From positions 5,245,774 through 5,309,773 of the forward strand of contig CM030936.1 in NCBI GenBank assembly GCA_018136815.1: DNA of 64,000 bases, in the 5' to 3' direction. The stretch's first letter is position 1, and every line of letters starts with the position of its first letter. This stretch comes from Isochrysis galbana (lineage: Eukaryota > Haptophyta > Isochrysidales > Isochrysidaceae). The position numbers were made by a program, and so were the translations under genes. Shown here piece by piece: positions 21,102 to 32,960 of this stretch. A model generated the notes under the pieces. That model saw only the letters and a list, made by a program, of their open reading frames with translations. It was not told where the DNA came from and made no database searches.

Positions 21102-24100
21102 TTAGATGCCGAACGGTAGAAAGTTGAACTCGTATTTGCCGCGGTGGGTAGTGAAAGCGGTGATATGTTTGTGCGATTCTTTGATCGGGATGCCCCAAAA
21201 ACCAGAGGCTAAATCGAGAGTACATACGAAGAGAGAACTGAGCGGCCCTTGGCCGGACGCTAGCCTATCAATAGCCTCTACAATGAGGGGTAGAGGGCTA
21301 TCCTCGACGCGTAGCTTGGCGTTAGTGTCGCGGTAGTCCACGCAGAATCGAACGGAGCCATCTTTCTTGCTGACCAGGACTACTCGGGAAGCCCAAGCCG
21401 AATTTGACTTGCGAATAATGCCGGCGGCTTCCATCTTGGCTACCTCCTCTTCTATGATGAGCTCGCCTGCGCGACCCACTCTAGACGGAGCATGCCGGTG
21501 AGGAACAGCGCCGGGGTTGAGTGGCAACTCCACCTCGAGAACGTGCGTATGGTTTGGAGCCCCCGGGTGCAACGCGAAAGCTTTGATGCGCCGGGCCAAG
21601 AGTTGGCGTACTTCTTCTCGTTGATCGTCGGAAAGAAGCCGGTCCGGATCGATGGTGGCTGAGTCGAGTAGAGCTCGTTGCTCCTCGCTCAGCGCGGTGA
21701 CAGGGTCACCATCCCCCTCGCTTCCAGTCGGAGTCCAGCCCCGGTGCAACTTGAAACGCACCTGGAGCGAAGCTATCGGATGCAGAGACGGCAGGGTCAG
21801 CGCATTGACCCCGGTGTGGACGATCGTCACCGCGATGCGGTGATCGTCCGTGGGCGTGACCACCGTGGGCATTACGAGAGGAGACGAATCGAGAGCCTCG
21901 CGATTTGGTAGGCGGTCGACCAGCATCGCGCAGTCCGAATGATCTCGGAGAGCTAGCGGAACCCTGACCCAAATGGTTGCGCGGTGGAAGGCAGGAATCG
22001 TCACCGCTTGCTCCGTGTAGAGAAGATATTCGGACGAGGTAGACGCCGGAGCTTTGGCCGCAAACTCGTCGGCAGACTCAAAGAGAGGTGTATAGAGTGG
22101 CTGCCTAGCATCAGCAGCAGCCTCACCCTCCGATCCGGCCGGGATCTCTCGTGTTGCCGTCGACCTCTCCAGAAAGTCGACAGTCAGCGGCTGACCGGGT
22201 GACATCGAGATAGCTCCGACGAAGCCGGAGTCCGCGACTGGGGGTGGCGCCGTGGAAACTCTGACTACGCATTCGGAAAGGACTCTTGAAGAGTCTTCTG
22301 AATCGCCAGAGGCAGGACGGAGGCGGAGGCTTCCCTCCGAGCTCGCGGCGTCGAGAGAAATGGTAGCGGAGTGGGCGGCCAAAAAATCGTTCCCGAGCAG
22401 AAGCATCGGGTTTCCTTCGATGACCGCGAACGAATGACGGAAGAGGCGACCGGACAAGGAGAAGACGAGGCTAGCCCGGCCCCTAGTGATGAGAGGAAGG
22501 CCGTCCGGCCCATGTAGGTTGGGGACGGTAGCGTCCGATACGCGTTCGACGCAAGCGTCTTCAGGTAGTCGATCGAGAAGAGCAGTGGTGATTACTGACG
22601 GGCCCGCTCCAGTGTCAGCCAGGGTGCTGTTCACCGTGAGGGCAACGTCCGGGAGAACGAACCCTTGCGCCGCGCGGTCGCCATCGGCACGGCAGACCAC
22701 GAGATCACGGACATAGAGGCAGTGACGAGGGTAGAGCGGCGGCGGAGTGTCCGCGATAGATTCCACCGGAAGTGAGGTTCCGGCTCCGGGTGACAGGGTG
22801 GTTGGATTGGAGGCTAGCCTGGACGGAGAAGATTCATCGACGTGGGGCACTCGCTCGATAGCGGCGGCTACCGTCTGCGGCACGAATGGTATTGAAGAGT
22901 ATGGGGATGCCTTTGCCGAACTAGAGGGGTTAGGCACGCCATCATAGCCTAGCCCTCGACGGTCCGTCGGATGCCGAGGTTGATCCATTTGGCGTGACCA
23001 TTCCTTCTCCAGGGACTTCTGCAAGTCTGTCTTCGGAAGCTTCGACAACTCGGAAAAACCGGCCGCACTGAGGCCTCTAGCGGCAGCCCCATCGCAATAC
23101 AGTGCCCGTGGAGTATCCTCTCCTTCGGCGGCGTCGGAGGGCTTGGTCTCGAGGGTCTGCATGCTCCGGTGTTCTGGCATCTCGGGCGTGTCATCTTCTC
23201 CCGAGTCCAGCCCAACATCCCCGTTTTCAAGTGGCCTTTCGGCTACGACCGAACCGGTCGGTTCGGCCACTCCTTCGTCGCCAGCCGTGAAGGAGGCGCT
23301 CGGAGATAGTGCATTGATGCCTTGAGAGCCCAGTCGAGACAAGATGGAAGGTTCCGACGGCTCCGCAGCTGCCGCTTGCTCAGCGATTTCTTGGGCGATG
23401 GAAGGCGTGACATCCTGCCACCGATGGACCCCCGAAATTACATCACGATCGAAGACCTGCCACTTGCTGCGGCGCTTCTTCACCGTGTTTGGAGGGCCTG
23501 GCGTTGTAGAGCGGTCCCTTATGGGCCACTCCCACGGCGTGAAGCAGTCCACTTCCGCCACGGTCCCGTCTTGCGATGCGTTGGTTTCCGAGTCCTTCTG
23601 ATGAAGCAGGCGAGACGCATCGGCAACGGGGCCCGCGTCTGAGATCACGACAACCGAATCAGACACTGGCGAACCGCTGGGAGGCGTGAGGTGAGAGCTA
23701 GAAGCTGCTTCGCCTCTCCCCTCCATGAAGCGAGCCAGAGCCGTCCTCGGCTCAGCCAGTTCGAAGCCGGTCGAGCAGAGCGAAGGGCGTTCTCTCAAGC
23801 TGGCAGCAGCTTGGGAAATTGCCCAGTCCACCGTGAAGTCGAGCGAACGCGACGCCTTGGCTTCGCGCGCATAACGGCGCAGGACCGGCATCCACTGGGC
23901 CGCCATTGCACCGGCAATGCCTACATAGGTGCGGCTGCGAAGGGCGCCACGGTGGGGCGACGGCGATAGATCCGCCATAGCGGATAGACGTCCCTCGACA
24001 ATCTTCGAAGGATGCAAGGACGGGAGTGAAGCCGTCAGGTACAGGCCAGTTGCTTTTTGATGGCCCGTGCCGTGCTGCCACGGCTGCACAAACTGCCGCG

Positions 24101-25367
24101 GTCGCAACCCCCCGACTAAGGCGGAGGCTTCCGCGTGCATTCGAGGATTTTCGACGGCAACGAAAGGCGCGTCGGCGCTTGCCATGGCGAGGAAGACTCT
24201 AGCGGCGGATTCGAGAGCCTGGCGTCGTCCCGGCTCCCGATCGAGCCACTGGCAACTCACCGCCGACAAATACGTGCACGGCGGATGCGCGACCACGAGG
24301 TCCCAACCGAGGTTTTGAATGTGAAGAGCATCTCCGCAGAAGTGGGGAATGTAGTCGATCTCCGACGGTCGTAGATCGCACGTCGCGACGTGCGCTCCGG
24401 CGAGTAGGAACATCGAAGACACGACCCCGCTAGCTTCACCGACGACTAGAACGCGGGGTGAAGGAATCCCCTCGGCCGCGTCGAGCGTCACGGCGTCGTG
24501 GATCGCCGCTAACTCAGCGCAAAGCTCGTCAAAATGCGTCGGCAACACGGCAGAGGGTGATGAATGAGTGCTCGCGTCCGGCCGCCGCAAGGCTAGAGCA
24601 GCTTCGGCGAGATGGCGGGGCAAGATGACGAAGGAACCGCTAGCCCGGGCACGGGAGGCGGCTAACATTTGGAGCTCGCGCGTAGGGGCGCGGGCAGCTT
24701 CCGTAGACTTGGCGGCCGAGGAACAACCAACCACGGCGATCCGGTGGATGGCCTCGGCAGTAGAATTCAGGGGGAGGGGGTCGTCGCCCTGAAGTTTCGG
24801 TGGGCTAGACCTGAAGGGGGTTGGCCCCGGCGGGCGATCCCTGGAACGGGGACCCTCCGGAGAGCCGAGAGAAAGAGGAGACGCCGGCGTCCGCGTGGGG
24901 CGCGACGAGAGATCGTAATCGACGGCCACTGCGTCTCCCGAGTCTGGGGTGGCCACGGCGTGAGCGCGGAAAGCCGCAGCTCCCTTGGAACCTTCAACTT
25001 CATTGACTCCGGAAGCCGACCCTTCCGGGTCGGGAACCAGGTCGGAAACGAGAACAGGTGCAACTTCGAGACGAGAGAATGAACACGATGACGGAGAAAT
25101 ATAACGAACCGGGGAGAGAGGTGAGGAGGAGGCACTAGTCTCCGCCTCCACTGCACGAGAACCTACGGTAGACAACGACAATTTGTCCGCAGAGCGGCTC
25201 CGGCTATGGCCCTTGGGAGAGAGGTCTCCAGAGGGGTCCCGCCGGGAAAGAGCAGAAACAGGTAAAGCAGCAACGACGTTTTCGGACGCGGCAGCGGCCA
25301 CGTCGGACCTATCCATAGAACCTAGAGCAGAAGATGATACCGAGTCGACAGCCCTCGAGGGCTTCAC
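21102..25367 (-). pseudogene. Chromovirus pol N-terminal half: methyltransferase-like, protease, RT
   Basis: A 1421-residue open stretch; the upstream boundary is uncertain because the first codon at 25367 is GTG and the frame opens at 25478. Residues 1-300 are Ser/Pro-rich. Residues about 300-500 resemble phage-type cytosine DNA methyltransferases: SAM-site-like VLVVGEASGVVSSMFLLAG, then HPPCTYLS with Cys364, and VENP at 405-408. Residues 918-921 are the aspartic protease DTGA, with the second strand LLLGNDFL near 990. RT begins near 1290 (VDYRDTN at about 1343; motif A FVCTLDLASGF at about 1380) and runs to FGI, where a TAA replaces one sense codon of the FGxS motif. Without the stop it would continue directly into the YLDD segment. 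Confidence 0.85.
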
Positions 25368-25903
25368 AACCGATTGTTTACGAAACGAAGAGACCGAAGA
25401 CGCGTCGGATCCACCTAGCCCACCCCCTTGGGCAGGGCCGTCGGGGGTGAATCCAGGGATGAAGATGCGTCGAAAGACCTAGGAGAATTAGAAGAAACCG
25501 AAGACAGCATAGTATCCGTAGAAACAGACTCCAAGAGGGGCAGCGAGCGAGAATCAGCCCCTAACATCCTAATAGCGTGCGAAGTAATAGAAGAACTTGT
25601 AGACGTACACGAATTTCGGAGAGTCGGGTCGCGACGATCTCCGGGGCAAACCTGTTTCCAGGAGCCCGGGTCAAGTGTCGACTCCGGCTTCCGAGATAGC
25701 CGTTCGGCGGGGGCTTCAGCCGGCGAGGCGGCTCCCACCGTCGAGGACTGAATAGAGCTAGAGACAGGGGGAGAATCGCCGCGTTGACAGCTCTTCTCCC
25801 CAAGCGGCGTAGGGATCGGATCGGGATGGTGGTGGTGGCGTTCGGGCCCACCGCCCGCGATGTTCTCCGCCAGGGTTTGAAGGACGGGGACCCCGCCGGA
25901 CCC
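25368..25903 (-). other. Chromovirus gag-pol junction
   Basis: 536 bp between the gag stop and the pol frame. The gag frame reopens (25738-25415) as a Ser-rich stretch ending SFDASSSLDSPPTALPKG, and the pol frame opens at 25478 with a similar Ser/Gly-rich stretch. One frameshift or a programmed shift near 25430 would link them; the sequence does not decide between decay and recoding. Confidence 0.4.
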
Positions 25904-28846
25904 CTACTGAGGCTTAACCCGGACCATCGAGCGAAGAAGCTTATGAATGTGCTCGTCCGATCCACACTCTCCGCAGCCAGCCTCACACAGAAAGCGAATA
26001 TATGGCTGACAGATGACGGGGTTGTGAGCACCGTCTCCCGTGCCATATTTCCAGGCTTCGCTGGCTGGAGTGCCAGGAGGAGCGTGAGGTCGGAAAGCGC
26101 AGAAGGCACAGCCGTTTTCGTTCGTCCATTCGGTGATTCCCCTATTGATATCGTCCGTCCGTGGAGTTTCCATTGAATTATCGGCCGGTCGGCACTTTGC
26201 TAGCGCCGCCGAGACCCTTGGGTGCTTGGCATAGCCTGCTACGGCCCAGAAGCGGGCTCGGGCCCGATTCCAAAGCTCGGGCGTCCACCGGGATACGCCC
26301 AAATCAGGCGGTAGCCCTTGGCCGTTCGCCGGCGGATCGCAGCGACGGCTGGGCGGCCGAGACGAGCCTCCCTTTCGACCGGGTGGATCGGTTAGTATAG
26401 CCGGCAACGGTGAGTTGGAGTGGTAACTTGCCGGCGGTGCAGCAGCCCGATAATCAGGCTTCGAAGCAGGCGAGTGTCCCTGTCCGCGAAGAGCTTCAGC
26501 CACGGTGGCTTGGACGGCTGCCTGCACGGCGGCGACCATGTCCGTGGTCGAAGCGGTCTTCTGGGACGAGGATGTCTCGTTCTTTGCCTCGCCTGAGGCC
26601 TTAGTGCGTACGCTAGCCGCGGTTTGCTTCGTCGAGGTGCGGGATTGATGACGCTTCACCCGGGCCTGCTCGTAAGGGCTGAGGTACCGTTGGCAGAGGT
26701 TGACGCACGAGAGCGCCGACCGACCTAGCTCGTGGTTCTCTACGCGGAAACGAGTCTCCGCGAGCACCTCCGCAAATTTAATCGCATTGTCGACGCCGCG
26801 CTGAGGATCAACCTTATCGTTCCGGATGATTTCTTCGAACCTCTGGTTGATCTCATGGGCCATGTTTGGATGATCCCACACGTTGGTGGAGTCAACCGCG
26901 GAATCGCCAAGCTTGCGGATGTAGGCGCGAACCAAATTCTTGCTGAGCTCACATAGATCAGCGCCGGCCTCGCGCTCCTTCATGCGGTCCCACTCCATCG
27001 ACGCCGAGTCTTTCGCGAAACCATCGGCCCCGTTTGCGAAGGTCCCGTCGCATTTGCGAAGAAGGACGTCAGCAGCGAGGACAGGATTGAGAGCGAGGGC
27101 GCGGTCCTCCACTAGATCGAGGAGGAAGGCGAAGATGCGAGAATTGCCGCTGGAATTGGCTCCGGCTGCCGCGAGGAGGGAGGTAAATATTTCGCGATGA
27201 TCGCAGCCGAGCGCTAGTGCCCGCTCCAACGGCTTGATGAGAGTTAGCCGAAATTCGTTCCAGGCTGTCGCCGCGGTTTGAACGTTATCGGAGGCGAGGG
27301 CCTTTGGGAAGCGGAGCTCCGAAAGCTCTTTGCCCATCCTGACCTGATGGTGAAGGGTTTGCTCGGCTGAGAAGCGGCTACGCACCCATTTGAGCAAGTG
27401 GTCCTCCTCCATGAAAATTCGGCAATGCCAAACGTTGCCCGCCAGGGAGAGGTTGCTCTTCAAAATGGTGTGGATGAGCTCATGCTCGTCGGAGTCGCGG
27501 TAAAGGGCGGCCAGATCGCGTGAGGGCAGGGCGAGGAGATTTTTCCACTCGCTTACAACTGCCTCTCGCTCATCCATCCCCACCGCAAGGCAGGGGTCGC
27601 GAGGGTGGCGGAACGGCACCACCGGGGTCGGGCCCCGGTAAGGGCTCTGATCCTGGCGGCGGGATTCCGATTTGGAGGTCGGGTACGCCGACCGTGGAAC
27701 CCTAGTAGCCGGAGAGGCGTGGCCCTTTTGGTCTAGGGCAGGAGGCTCGTCCATGGATGGTTCCTTCTGAGCCGGCCTAGCAGAATCCGCAGCCGCCTCG
27801 GTCCGATCCATGGACGGACTTGAAGTGGGCTCTTGGCGGGCTTGGAGTAGCTGAGTCAGGGCTTTGAACCCTGCTTCAACTTGATCCCGGAGAAGCCCCT
27901 CCCTCGCCTCTGCCGCGGCAAGGGATGACTGTAGGCGCTCCACAGCCCCTTTTAGGGTGTTGGTCTGCGCTTGAAGCCTTGCCATTTCCGCATCCTGACG
28001 CGCCGCGGCCGTCTCGATCGGGGTGATCTCTTGATCAAAGACCCCTTTTGATGACGGCGGGGCATAGTCCCGGTAAGCGGGGCTTCGGAAGCTGATCCCC
28101 TCCCCTTCACCGACCTCAGACTCATCATCTCGAAGGTGAGGAGGGGGGTCAAACTGAATCAGAGGGAGGGGACCCTCCTCCACCTCATTGGCCAACTCAG
28201 CGACGCTGAAGTTGGCCTCATGCGGGAGAGGGTCATGCTCCACCATGGCCCGCTGTGATTGCACCCGGTGGGTGCCGAAGGAAGCGGACAAATCCTCGCC
28301 ATCCGCCACGAGCTGATCGGAGCCAGTCGTGGAGATAGCAGCCGGGGTGATGGGTGCCATTGGTGTAGCCTCAGAAGCCGTGGGATCACTCGGACATCCC
28401 ACGGGAGCAAAAGCTGCAGCGGGCAGAGAAGGTTCCCTGAGGGGTTCCTCCTCTGCGGCCGAGGACGCAAGCTTCGATTTCGTGCTTGTCGAGTCGAGCG
28501 GAGCCGGAGGGCTCTGAGCCACTCCGTCGCGAGCAGCACCGGCGGCTAGCGCGGCGCTTTGGCCCTCCTCCCCACCGGGAGTCGGGTGAATGAAATTCTG
28601 GACTGGGTCGGGCAACCCCATTTGGGTGTCTGGACGGGGAACGAACGGCGAACGAAGGGCTGTGGGGCGGCGAGGCGCTCCTAGCGGCCCTAGTGTGTTG
28701 GGTTTTAAGAGATTGTTAGACCTACAAAGAACTCTTCCCTCAGGGAGGGAGCCTAGGCTGCTAGAGTGCAGCGACGCAGCGAACAACGACGGACAAAGAG
28801 CCTGAGAACAACAGGATACACCGACCCACGAACACACCGGAATCAT
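25904..28846 (-). CDS. Chromovirus gag-like protein
   Basis: A 980-residue open frame directly upstream of pol. Residues 277-338 form a coiled coil (ETAAARQDAEMARLQAQTNT and following). The central part (WKNLLALPSRDLAALYRDSD through WNEFRLTLIKPLERALALGC) is helical and capsid-like. Near the C terminus are clustered Cys/His residues (CAFCAFR...CQPYIRFLCEAGCGECG) in place of a classical CCHC knuckle; these may bind zinc and the RNA genome. Met76 (MGLPDPVQNF) is a plausible alternative start, since the first 70 residues are atypical. No internal stop. Confidence 0.7.
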   Translation of the reverse strand: MIPVCSWVGVSCCSQALCPSLFAASLHSSSLGSLPEGRVLCRSNNLLKPNTLGPLGAPRRPTALRSPFVPRPDTQMGLPDPVQNFIHPTPGGEEGQSAALAAGAARDGVAQSPPAPLDSTSTKSKLASSAAEEEPLREPSLPAAAFAPVGCPSDPTASEATPMAPITPAAISTTGSDQLVADGEDLSASFGTHRVQSQRAMVEHDPLPHEANFSVAELANEVEEGPLPLIQFDPPPHLRDDESEVGEGEGISFRSPAYRDYAPPSSKGVFDQEITPIETAAARQDAEMARLQAQTNTLKGAVERLQSSLAAAEAREGLLRDQVEAGFKALTQLLQARQEPTSSPSMDRTEAAADSARPAQKEPSMDEPPALDQKGHASPATRVPRSAYPTSKSESRRQDQSPYRGPTPVVPFRHPRDPCLAVGMDEREAVVSEWKNLLALPSRDLAALYRDSDEHELIHTILKSNLSLAGNVWHCRIFMEEDHLLKWVRSRFSAEQTLHHQVRMGKELSELRFPKALASDNVQTAATAWNEFRLTLIKPLERALALGCDHREIFTSLLAAAGANSSGNSRIFAFLLDLVEDRALALNPVLAADVLLRKCDGTFANGADGFAKDSASMEWDRMKEREAGADLCELSKNLVRAYIRKLGDSAVDSTNVWDHPNMAHEINQRFEEIIRNDKVDPQRGVDNAIKFAEVLAETRFRVENHELGRSALSCVNLCQRYLSPYEQARVKRHQSRTSTKQTAASVRTKASGEAKNETSSSQKTASTTDMVAAVQAAVQATVAEALRGQGHSPASKPDYRAAAPPASYHSNSPLPAILTDPPGRKGGSSRPPSRRCDPPANGQGLPPDLGVSRWTPELWNRARARFWAVAGYAKHPRVSAALAKCRPADNSMETPRTDDINRGITEWTNENGCAFCAFRPHAPPGTPASEAWKYGTGDGAHNPVICQPYIRFLCEAGCGECGSDEHIHKLLRSMVRVKPQ

Positions 28847-29799
28847 TCACCCAAACCAAGCAAATTATCAAGCAACCGCGACCCCAAATCACCGATAACT
28901 CAAACACGTCGCGAGAGACGGAGAGAGAGAGCGAGAGAGAGAGAGACTCCGCAGCGACGGCCGGAGCGTGTCTCCATTGTAACTTCCCACGTAGCGGAGA
29001 GTCCGAAGGGGAGCGTCATGTCGCGCGACCACGGCGATCACTTTGGATACAGATCGCAACGAGATGTCTTCACGACCGAATAAATCTTGCCGTTGAGCGT
29101 GAACCTTCTAGACGCTTCTAACGAACAACCCTGAGTAGCAACCAAGGGGAAGAAACACCAAAGGGGCCAAGGCTTGCATGTAACTTGCATCAAGGGGAAA
29201 GATTCCCTCACCAAGGAAGCGAACCTACACCGGTCTCCAAGGGGAGATGGCAAATTAAACCTCAAATCTCGAGCGGCTAGAGCAACCGACTCGCTCGCCA
29301 AAACCTTGACCGAGAAGAAAGAAGCAAGGACCTACAAGCCAAGGGTAGCGGACCTAGGGAATGTGAGAGGAAATTTCCGAACGCCAACGCCAAACGCCGG
29401 AAGGCAACGAAACCCTAACCAGGCCAAGCAGAACCTACGAAGAACAGGCCTGGACGACAACGAAAGTGAGCAGGTCCCAAGAAAGAACCGGAACCCAACA
29501 AGAAACGACAAGCCTTGCAAGAAGCTAAACAAGCCTTCACAAGGTAACCTGAGAGCCTGAGACAAGCGCGCAGCGAGTGACAGGCGACCTGGCTCCTTTG
29601 GGTCAAGATTACCCGAAAGGAGGAAACCTGGAATCTAGACCTGACAGACAGGCTAGAAGGAACGAAACGAGAACTCGAATTCTAGATCGCTAGGGACGAA
29701 CCCTACCAACCTAGAAGTACCTGAGCTTCACCGTGTGGCCGCACGGCGAAGGACCTGGAAACAAGAGCCTGGAAATCGCATCATCTAGGATGAATGCGA
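28847..29799. other. Upstream flank of the chromovirus, no gene seen
   Basis: A+G-rich on plus, with a gagaga tract at 28919-28946. This is where a 5' LTR and leader should be, but no TG...CA boundary or matching copy could be established. Short open frames here look like noise. Confidence 0.4.
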
Positions 29800-30478
29800 C
29801 AAAACCCCCTTTCGGGTAAAAACAACGCAGGGAGGTGGGGGGGCACTCGCAAATAGGAGCCCAGAAACGCTAATCTCTCCTCGCCTAAGCGAGTGGCCGC
29901 GGCGAGCCGCGGCCCTTCCCTCCTGGCTCTGGCGCCCCCGTCTTCTCTTACCCAAACGGGGCGAGAAGACACGTAAATAAACGCCGGAGGGGAGAGCCGC
30001 CACTCCCCCCTCCCCTCCCTCTTCCCTTTTCCTCCTCTCTTCCCTGCGGCGGGGGCCCATGGCGCGCGCCTGTGGCCCCTCTTCAGGTCCCCAGGAGGCC
30101 AGCAGGGGCCTGGGAGCGCAGCTCAGGGGGCAGGTGAGGTTGGGGCATGGCCCTGGCCCCTGGCCCCTCCTGCCTCTCCATCGCTGGCTCTCGAGCCCCT
30201 GCCAGTCGACTGGAGCTGGCTGGGGGCTCCTGATCAGGGGGGCCCAGGGGGAGGAGGGGTTGGTCAGAGGGATTGGCTGGCCACGACAGGCTAGGGCGTG
30301 CGATTCAGGCATGCCTGTGGGGAGAGGAATGGGTCAGCAGGGCAGTGTGCTCCTGGCAAGCCATCAGGCATGCGCCAGGAGAGTGGGTGGTTCCTCCCCC
30401 ATGGCGGGGGAGGAGTGGAGAGAGGGGGGGGGGCTCGTGCCCCGCCATGGGTGAACTAAGTATAAACTTAGTTGAACA
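29800..30478 (+). mobile_element. R1 retroelement, divergent copy
   Basis: The 3' half matches R1 closely (ggtcagcagggcag...ggttcctcccccat...tgaactaagtataaacttag), while the first 250 bp are divergent. No target-site duplication was found. Immediately after it, about 40 bp (acaacttctaaaacaaaaag and on to gatcgcggatgcgaca) recur at 41317-41356. Confidence 0.65.
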
Positions 30479-30704
30479 ACTTCTAAAACAAAAAGGTTGA
30501 TCGCGGATGCGACAGGAAAGGGCCCGGGGGAGTGGGAGTGGGGGTGTAGAACAGTGGGGCCAAACCTAGCGTCAGGTGTCAGGTTCGAAGAGCCTAACGC
30601 ACCCCGATAAGAGTGACGTCAGACCTGACGTCAGGTTACAATACTAGTAATATAGAATTTAGTAGTTATAATTCAAGTACAATGGTAGAAACTAGTTGAT
30701 ACAC

Positions 30705-31185
30705 TTACTCCTCATCTTCAGGCTCGTCCGGGATCATCTCCAAATCCCACGGAAGCACACACGACTCCCAATCAGTCATCACTTGCTGCAACACCAAATT
30801 TGTGTGAGCCCTCACAAGCCTCTCCACGGTACGATGCCCCAGCCGATTCCTTTTCTTGGAATGGATCCAATCCTCCACGGACCAAGAACGCTCACATCCG
30901 GAGGCTGAGCAGGACAACGCTAACAAACGCATCGCAGCCCAGCGCAAATGCGGCCACGGAGCCATGTAAATGTTGGCCGCCACAAAACCGGCACTCCTTC
31001 GACTTGCGCGACTTGGTGAGCGCGCTCTCCTCGTCCACAGTGGCCCATTCAAGGGCGTGTCCCTCGAGCTCCTTGATCTCGAGCTGGAGCTGGGGCGCGT
31101 TCCTTGTCTCGCTCTCCGCATCGAGGTCGACCTCCTCCTCATGCTCAAGGCCTTCGAGACCACCTGGGTAGAACACAGTGCTCAT
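30705..31185 (-). pseudogene. hAT transposase, internally deleted
   Basis: Start at 31183-31185: MSTVFYPGGLEGLEHEEEVD, leading to KSRKSKECRFCG, which may be the first Cys pair of a BED finger. From about 31000 the other frame reads MAPWPHLRWAAMRLLALSCS followed by the dimerisation hallmark ASGCERSWSVEDWIHSKKRN and ends at 30705. BED remainder and RNase-H catalytic residues are missing and the two ends are out of frame, so no active enzyme can be made. Confidence 0.75.
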
Positions 31186-31299
31186 GAGTGAGAGAGTAGT
31201 GGGTGGGGGAGGGGGGAGCGCGCGCTCCTGAACGGGGGGGGGGGGGGAGCACAAATAACGGTGAAGAGCAAAAGGGCGCGAGCGCCACTTCTAGAGCTC

Positions 31300-31575
<276 letters not shown>

Positions 31576-31807
31576 TCTGTTATCTTTTATCCTCATCATG
31601 ACTGCCTTGCTTAAAAGGTAGTGGGTCCACGGCCGCGTGTGCGGTGAGCAATATGAAAAGGTTTAGGTTTATTTATACTATAATTATTATAAAAGTAAAA
31701 GGATATCGCGCTCCGTGTCACCCTTACGGTCACCGTCAGGTCTCACCCACCTGACTCCTACCTGATGTACCTGACGTCAGGCCTGACGCGACTACACTGG
31801 TGTAGAA

Positions 31808-32850
31808 CGCTTAATTAACGTGAAACGTAGTGGGTCCAGAGTCCAGAGTCACGTGCGGTGGTAAGAGAATATTATTGTTGCCTCCACACCATGCGGCACA
31901 CCCTCTTCTAAGAGCGTGCCCGCCCCCCCTTTCGCCCCCGCTCCTCGTCCCCTTCTCTCTCTTCCCTTCCTCCTTCCTCCCCGGTTGCCGCGCATGCGGC
32001 TCCAGCCGGGATCTCTCCCGCTTCCTCTCCTCCCATGCAACCCCAGCGGTTGCCCTTTTGTTTCCTTGGCCGGCGAGGCACGGAGTCCCGTGCGCTCGCT
32101 CCTCGCTTCGCCCCTCCGACCCCCCCCCCCCCCTTCATTAGTCTTTCCCTTGTTCCTAGAGTTTCCCGTGTTCTCTTCCCCGGCGTTCTCTTTCTCTTGT
32201 CCTTCTCTTTTGGCGCGCTCGCTCGGAAGCAGTCCTTCGTGTCCACCCCTTGTATGCTCCACCCCATCTCGCTCGCCGTCATGCCCTCTGAGCCCCCTGT
32301 CATGCCATGTAATAGGACCTTTAAGATCGCTCCCGCATCGTTGTCGCGCTCTCCCTCTCCCTCCACCCATCACATTGCCCAAGCCCAAGCACAACCACAG
32401 GTACCTCACACATCCACCAACACAGTCACGCCCTCGCCACTCCACAAACCACAATTATGAATCTTTTGTAGTAGCACCTAGCAGCAAGATCAGCGCTAGC
32501 GAGCCAACTAGAGACGCATACGCACACGTGCTCAGTTGATGTCGAGCGATGACGATGACCGCGCCGTCGAACTATGTGGCGCAATCCATCGGCACAAATG
32601 TATAGCAAGATCAGACTCACAGATGAGCGCAGATGAAGGCTCGTCGATAGCTAGTAGCGATAGGGCGTACAACGTTGTGAGATAGCTGCATGCTCGCCAT
32701 TGACTTCGAGAAAGTTGCGTGCTTGCAGTTGCCATCGGTCCTGTCGCTGCCATCGATCATTGTTATCGTGGGTGCAGCACCCGAACACCTCCAAACTCGA
32801 TGACACGTTGCTAATACCCCACGATTACGCTCCTGTAGACTGCAAGTGCG
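31808..32850. other. Intergenic, no gene supported
   Basis: Begins with the R1 remnant interrupted by the hAT element. From 31900 to 32250 it is pyrimidine-rich, giving long but low-complexity frames on both strands. The remainder holds no recognisable gene. Confidence 0.4.
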
Positions 32851-32960
32851 AATGTGTCCGGCGTCAGCCTCAGCAAGCGCTCAAACCGCCTCGCGAGTAT
32901 CCCCCCTTTCTTCCGCAGTGACAATTTCGACCGACGTCACGATGGCCAAACTGACCCTCG

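Larger units (their letters stand above)
18401..28846 (-). mobile_element. Degenerate Ty3/gypsy chromovirus with methyltransferase-like domain
   Basis: Read on minus: gag-like frame (28846-25904), then pol with a methyltransferase-like domain, aspartic protease, reverse transcriptase, RNase H, integrase and chromodomain, in the order RT-RH-IN that defines Ty3/gypsy. The copy is inactive: an in-frame TAA at 21102-21104 in RT, a frameshift near 19200 in the integrase core and another near 18565 before the chromodomain. I could not identify LTRs or a primer-binding site; the right flank to about 29800 has no clear match to the left flank, and the left end is lost in the N gap. Confidence 0.9.

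Noticed and set aside
18401..29800. LTRs of the chromovirus
   Set aside because: I compared both flanks by eye for a direct repeat with TG/CA ends and found none; the left end is in the N gap.
31849..32454. Long minus frames of Gly/Arg/Glu composition
   Set aside because: Pyrimidine-rich plus strand gives stop-poor frames on both strands; no conserved motif.
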